Below, piece after piece: positions 60,180 through 64,000 of a stretch of DNA of 64,000 bases. The notes beneath the pieces are model-generated. The model made no database searches, was not told where the DNA came from, and saw only the letters and a list, made by a program, of their open reading frames with translations. The stretch is from Coffea arabica (Eukaryota > Streptophyta > Magnoliopsida > Gentianales > Rubiaceae). Within the stretch, counting starts at the first letter, position 1. The number at the start of each line of letters is the position of its first letter. Both the position numbers and the translations under genes were made by a program. The stretch spans positions 14,588,001 through 14,652,000 of the forward strand of contig NC_092312.1 in the NCBI RefSeq assembly GCF_036785885.1, read 5' to 3'.

Positions 60180-63051
60180 TGACAGGTTATCGAAACCTGT
60201 GCAATAATAAAACCTGCTCAAATTGAAAGTAATTTCTGTAGATAGCGGTGAGCAGGGTCGAATCCACAGGAATTGGGAGTAATTGTTTCTTTTCAAATTC
60301 ACAGTGACAAGGGGGCGTTTTCGAGCAGAATGTAACAATCAAAGAAATTAAAAAAAAATCTAAAAAACTACTAAAAATTAAATAACAAATTACTAAAATC
60401 AAATGAGTGATAATTAAGGATCTAGCCAAGGAATAACTTCAGCAATGGTTCACCTAATTGATCATCGATGCAAAGCCAATTCCAATTATTTACTAGTAAA
60501 TAAGTTATAACTGCCAAACAAGCGATGACAGTCAACCCCTCCTTACTGTGTTGGTGATTAAGGTACGTCCGTTAATCACTACTCTAATTGAGAAATAATC
60601 TCAGGTACGCCCGTAAGATTTAATTTCCCAATTGCCTTACGTATTAGAGGAACCCTATTCTAACCAAATAACGCACTACCAGGATTATTTTAGATTAGCC
60701 CGCGTATCCCCCTGACACAAATCTAATCATGCCAGTTGTCACTATTTTGAGACAATTAAACAATTACGGATTTAACGTCCCAATTGACAATAGATTATCA
60801 AATTAACTAATTATCCGGATTGACAGGTCGTCAACCTGTGCAATAATAATAATAATAATAACCTAAATACCACTAAAAAGCTGTCAATAATTAATCCTAG
60901 GTACTGGAGCAGGGACTCTAGGTGTGCAATGGGTTACTTGATTCACCCTGTTCTCGAAGAGTTTGCTGAATCCGATATACCAGAATTAATTAGTTGGCAA
61001 AAATCACTGAATAGTAGACAGTGGCAAGTAGAGTCGTCTCCTCAGGGACTGGGGATAGTTGTCTCTCTTAAATTCCAATTGGTAAGGGGGGATTTCACCG
61101 GAATGAAACTAAAATCAATTAAACAATTCAACTAAAAATAAATAATTAACTAGCACGAATATAGCAGGAATTAAATCAAGAATAAATAAATTCTAGCCAA
61201 GGATGCAACTACTCAGGCACAGTCCATTTATCTGATCATTGATGCAAGTGAGGTTCACTTAATTTATTAATAGGCTAGTTAAAGTCATCGATAAACTCTA
61301 ATGACCAATTTTTCCTTAATTTATAGGTGACCAAGGTACGACCATTAATCACCCCTAACCAGAAAAGTACTCCTAGGTACGACCGTAGGAGTTAATTTTC
61401 CAATTGCATTAACAACCAGAAAAACTTAGCCCTAATCAATAACACACTACGAGGGTTATTTAAATTAGATTGCACGTTCCCCTAATGTGTAAACACACCA
61501 GTTGCCACTAATATTAATCAATCAAACAATTACGGATTTAATTGACTAAATTGGCACGAGATTAATCAATCACATTGAACATCGGGCCCTTGACATCCAA
61601 TTAATAAAACAATCCCATGAAAATACAAGCAGGCAACGTGCAAATATTAATTAATTAAGGAACGCGTGAAAACTAATTAGATCTCACAGATTTTCGAGAC
61701 TGCGCCGTCGAGTTGACCCTTGACTAGGTGGAAGGATTAGCCACGCCGCATAATTAAATCAGCACACGAATTGATAGATTGCATAAACATTGCGATTTTT
61801 AATAAAAAGCAAAGGATGACAGATGTTTTTTCCGTTGGGATATATTGTCAAACACCTGGCGTGTGTCAGAGGCCAGTCCGGAGAGGGAAAAACTAAAGCT
61901 CAACTACAAAGACTAAGACTAGAGATTGATTAGAAGCCGCATCTTTTCTGTACGTGTGTTCCCTTTTTAAGCCAAAAGAAAGATCACTCCAAGGCTCATC
62001 CAGTGGTCCCCACCAAATGGCACAAGTCTGCCGAATTCTTCTCCTTATTGTAAGCCTCTGCGCGGTCCCCACCAATTGGCACAAGACTCCAAATTTCTAC
62101 TTAGTTTCCTTTGGCTTTCTACGTTGCTTTCCTCTTAAGAGCCAAAGGACCAAAGCCCTTTTCTTTCCTCCGTGGTCCCTGCCGAATTGAGAAGATGAAT
62201 TACCAAGGATAGGCCCTGCCGAATTGACTCGTCTCCTATTGCTAGTAGGATCATTTGGTAATTTTCTGCTTTTCTCCTGAAATTGATTCCAAATACCAAA
62301 TATAAGTAAATATCAGCAATTAACACAATATTTGTCAGGGATAAAAGGGAAAATTAATAATAAAATTACTAACAAATTATACCCTATCACGGATCCAAGA
62401 CAATCAATTAATTAAATAACCATAAGTACTGGAATCAAAGAATATGCGAATACCAATAAATAAAAAAAAAAGATAAAATTAAATCGACCTCACAATTTTT
62501 AGGCGAATCAAAGCCTCCGTTGTTCCTTGATTAGAATGAAGAAATTAGTTCATATCTGATACGAGAAACCTACGCAAAATTGAAACAACAACCGCGGCCA
62601 TTGTCCTTGCCTGCGAGGCTCCCCTTTTGACCGAATGAATAGCGGAAATAAATACTAAAGAGGATAACTCATTTGTTTCCCTGTGTCCCATTGTGACCTC
62701 AAGCTACTCAAAAAGCTAATGACTGAAAAGTCCACAAAAGTCACTCAAAGGTAGTGCTCCTCTGCGGCGGCCCACATCAGGAAAAGGAAGCCCTATTTCC
62801 TGCTATTTTCTTTTGAAATTACCAAAATGGGCAAAAGTCTTCCTTTGCCAATAATGCCCCTGGGATAAGCTCTATTATTTGGACTCTTGCCCGATGACTA
62901 TCAAATTGGCCTTGATTGTGGTATTTTTGTTCTACTCTCTGAAATAAATGTAAATTACGAAAAGTGAGTAGAATTTAATAATTAATCCACATTGGATCAG
63001 GTAATAGGGGAAATTAATAATAAAATAAATGATAAAATCGCAGCCTATTAC
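60180..63051 (-). repeat. 5' LTR of the retrotransposon, interrupted by a nested solo LTR
   Basis: Two pieces, 60180-60820 and 62390-63051, together align along their whole length with the 1374-bp 3' LTR. Its terminal CCTATTA differs from the CCTATCA of the other LTR, and scattered substitutions separate the two, so the insertion is not recent. Confidence 0.85.
60821..62389. mobile_element. Nested solo LTR (1569 bp) with perfect 5-bp target duplication
   Basis: It begins TGACAGGTCGTCAACC and ends ACCCTATCA. CGGAT flanks it on both sides (60816-60820 and 62390-62394) and occurs once in the uninterrupted sister LTR. No primer-binding site, polypurine tract or ORF is included, so it is a solo LTR left by LTR-LTR recombination. 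Several internal blocks (GGTACGACC-TTAATCAC, ACACACTAC-AGGGTTATT, CAATTACGGATTTAAT) resemble the host LTR, so guest and host belong to related families. Confidence 0.92.
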
Positions 63052-64000
63052 TGGAAAAAGGCAGAGGAGGAAGATGAGTAAGAGGAGAGACAAGGCGTCA
63101 ACGATGGAAGTATAGGTGGAGGCAGAGGAGGAAGTATGGGAGGAGGCCGAGAAGGACGATGTGGAGAGAGCTGCAAAAGAAACGGTGGTTGGTCTGTGAC
63201 AAGAGAGAGCGAGAGGACTTTCATTTTCAATTTTGTTTTTGTTGATTACTTATATGGAGACCCGTTTTATTGATTTAATCCACCTAAGATCTGTGTACTA
63301 ACCCGAATAGGAGGTGAAATTATGGAATTGGAATTGCAATTCTTAGGTCTTACCGAAGAATTGAGAATTTGTGGAATTGATGGCCCATAGAATTCGAATT
63401 GAATTCTAATTCTCTCGCATTGACAGCGTCCAAACCGAAGATTTGGAATTGGTGCTCCAATTCTAATTCTGTGGGAACCAAACACACCCTCAGGGTCAAG
63501 GTAATTTATCTCAATTTTATGATATATCCCCAATTATTTCAAAGTAATTATTTCTTTGACAGCTATTAAAAGTGATCGAACTAAAGTTGGACTTGGAAGT
63601 CGCCTCCCCGCAATGGGTCTCGTGAAAAATTGTTCCAAGTATACAATACAATACCACTAAGTTGGTGGAAGGGTCTCAGTTGGTGAGACAGATTTTTTGA
63701 GACTAAAAACACATTTACACGATTGACAGATTTTTTTTTTTTTTTTTTTTTTGTAAAATCATCATCGTTTACTGTTCTAGTTAGAGGACATATCAGAGCT
63801 CAGTCGCGCATCTCTAGCTAGTGCAAATTAATCACTGTACAGTTTATTTGATTTAGCACAGTGGTAATTCAAAGTTCTGAAAGGCAACTTGATCACACGC
63901 TCAAGTACTCAAAACTTACTCATATTGATGATCTCGATGCAGCAAGCAAACTCCAGATACCGCGATCATCTTCCAATCAAGGCATTTGTCTGCAGGGGAC
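63052..64000. other. Right edge of the window
   Basis: Contains a GA-rich purine stretch (63057-63170) and a zone of GAATTGGAATTGCAATTC-like inverted motifs (63320-63485) that may be a decayed MITE, ending at GGGAACCAAACACACC. There is a T run at 63731-63752. No gene is supported. Confidence 0.5.

Larger units (their letters stand above)
56229..63051 (-). mobile_element. Non-autonomous LTR retrotransposon (Ty3-like), about 6.8 kb
   Basis: Two related LTRs, 56229-57602 (3' LTR) and 60180-63051 (5' LTR, split by a nested insertion), both begin TGACAGGTTAT and end CCTAT(C/T)A. On the minus strand the 5' LTR is followed after 5 nt by a primer-binding site, TGGCGCCGTTGCTGGGGA (60156-60173), of the type used by many Athila/Tat-group Ty3 elements. 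A polypurine tract (GTGGGGGGAAT) directly precedes the 3' LTR at 57603-57613. The 2.6-kb interior holds only a broken gag-like ORF; no protease, reverse transcriptase or integrase was seen. It would have to move with proteins from another element. No clear 5-bp target duplication was found (ATGGG on the left, CTGGA on the right). Confidence 0.85.

Noticed and set aside
61954..62190. 78-aa open frame in the nested LTR
   Set aside because: LTR sequence with a local repeat of GGTCCCCACCAA-TGGCACAAG; no protein family.
56221..63060. Possible 5-bp target duplication of the outer retrotransposon
   Set aside because: Left flank ATGGG and right flank CTGGA agree at three of five bases only, so no duplication is claimed.
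1..64000. tRNA, rRNA, CRISPR or bacterial-type operon features
   Set aside because: None seen on reading both strands; the window is plant nuclear DNA.

Overview
This is nuclear DNA from a flowering plant, almost certainly a eudicot. It is AT-rich, its genes carry short exons with canonical GT/AG introns, and it holds plant-type transposon remnants. The protein families are a NIP aquaporin, a long-N-terminus plant seipin and LRR-malectin receptor kinases with 24 exons. The style of the repeats suggests an asterid, perhaps Rubiaceae (coffee-like), but that is recollection only and was not tested.

Layout. 1-0.63 kb: the decayed RNase H end of a LINE. 0.78-1.35 kb: a hAT-type MITE with an 8-bp target duplication. 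3.27-5.76 kb (+): a complete five-exon NIP aquaporin gene, 278 aa. 8.2-10.55 kb (-): a complete two-exon seipin gene, 544 aa, convergent with the aquaporin. 10.9-23.9 kb: a gene-free transposon area. It contains a second hAT MITE, a Mutator-like Pack-MULE carrying the first exon of an R2R3-MYB gene, a Helitron 3' end, LINE remnants and a Copia-like solo LTR. 23.9-35.5 kb and 42.3-54.8 kb (+): two complete tandem LRR-malectin receptor-like kinase genes (LRR-VIII-2 type; 1012 and 1004 aa) with matching 24-exon layouts. The second has an extra 24-nt candidate microexon. 56.2-63.05 kb (-): a 6.8-kb non-autonomous LTR retrotransposon. It has one broken gag-like ORF, and its 5' LTR is split by a nested solo LTR with a perfect 5-bp target duplication.

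Function. No operon-like or pathway relationship is visible. The aquaporin acts in membrane transport, the seipin at ER-lipid droplet contacts, and the kinase pair at the cell surface. The two kinases are a local tandem duplication, the usual way this family expands.

Most noteworthy: the Pack-MULE at 13143-15054 with its captured MYB exon, the microexon candidate in the second kinase gene, the Ser at the H5 selectivity-filter position of the NIP, and the LTR-in-LTR nesting. Exon coordinates were read by hand from splice consensus, frame continuity and comparison of the two paralogues. Both kinase models and the NIP model close in frame from ATG to stop. No RNA genes or CRISPR arrays were seen.
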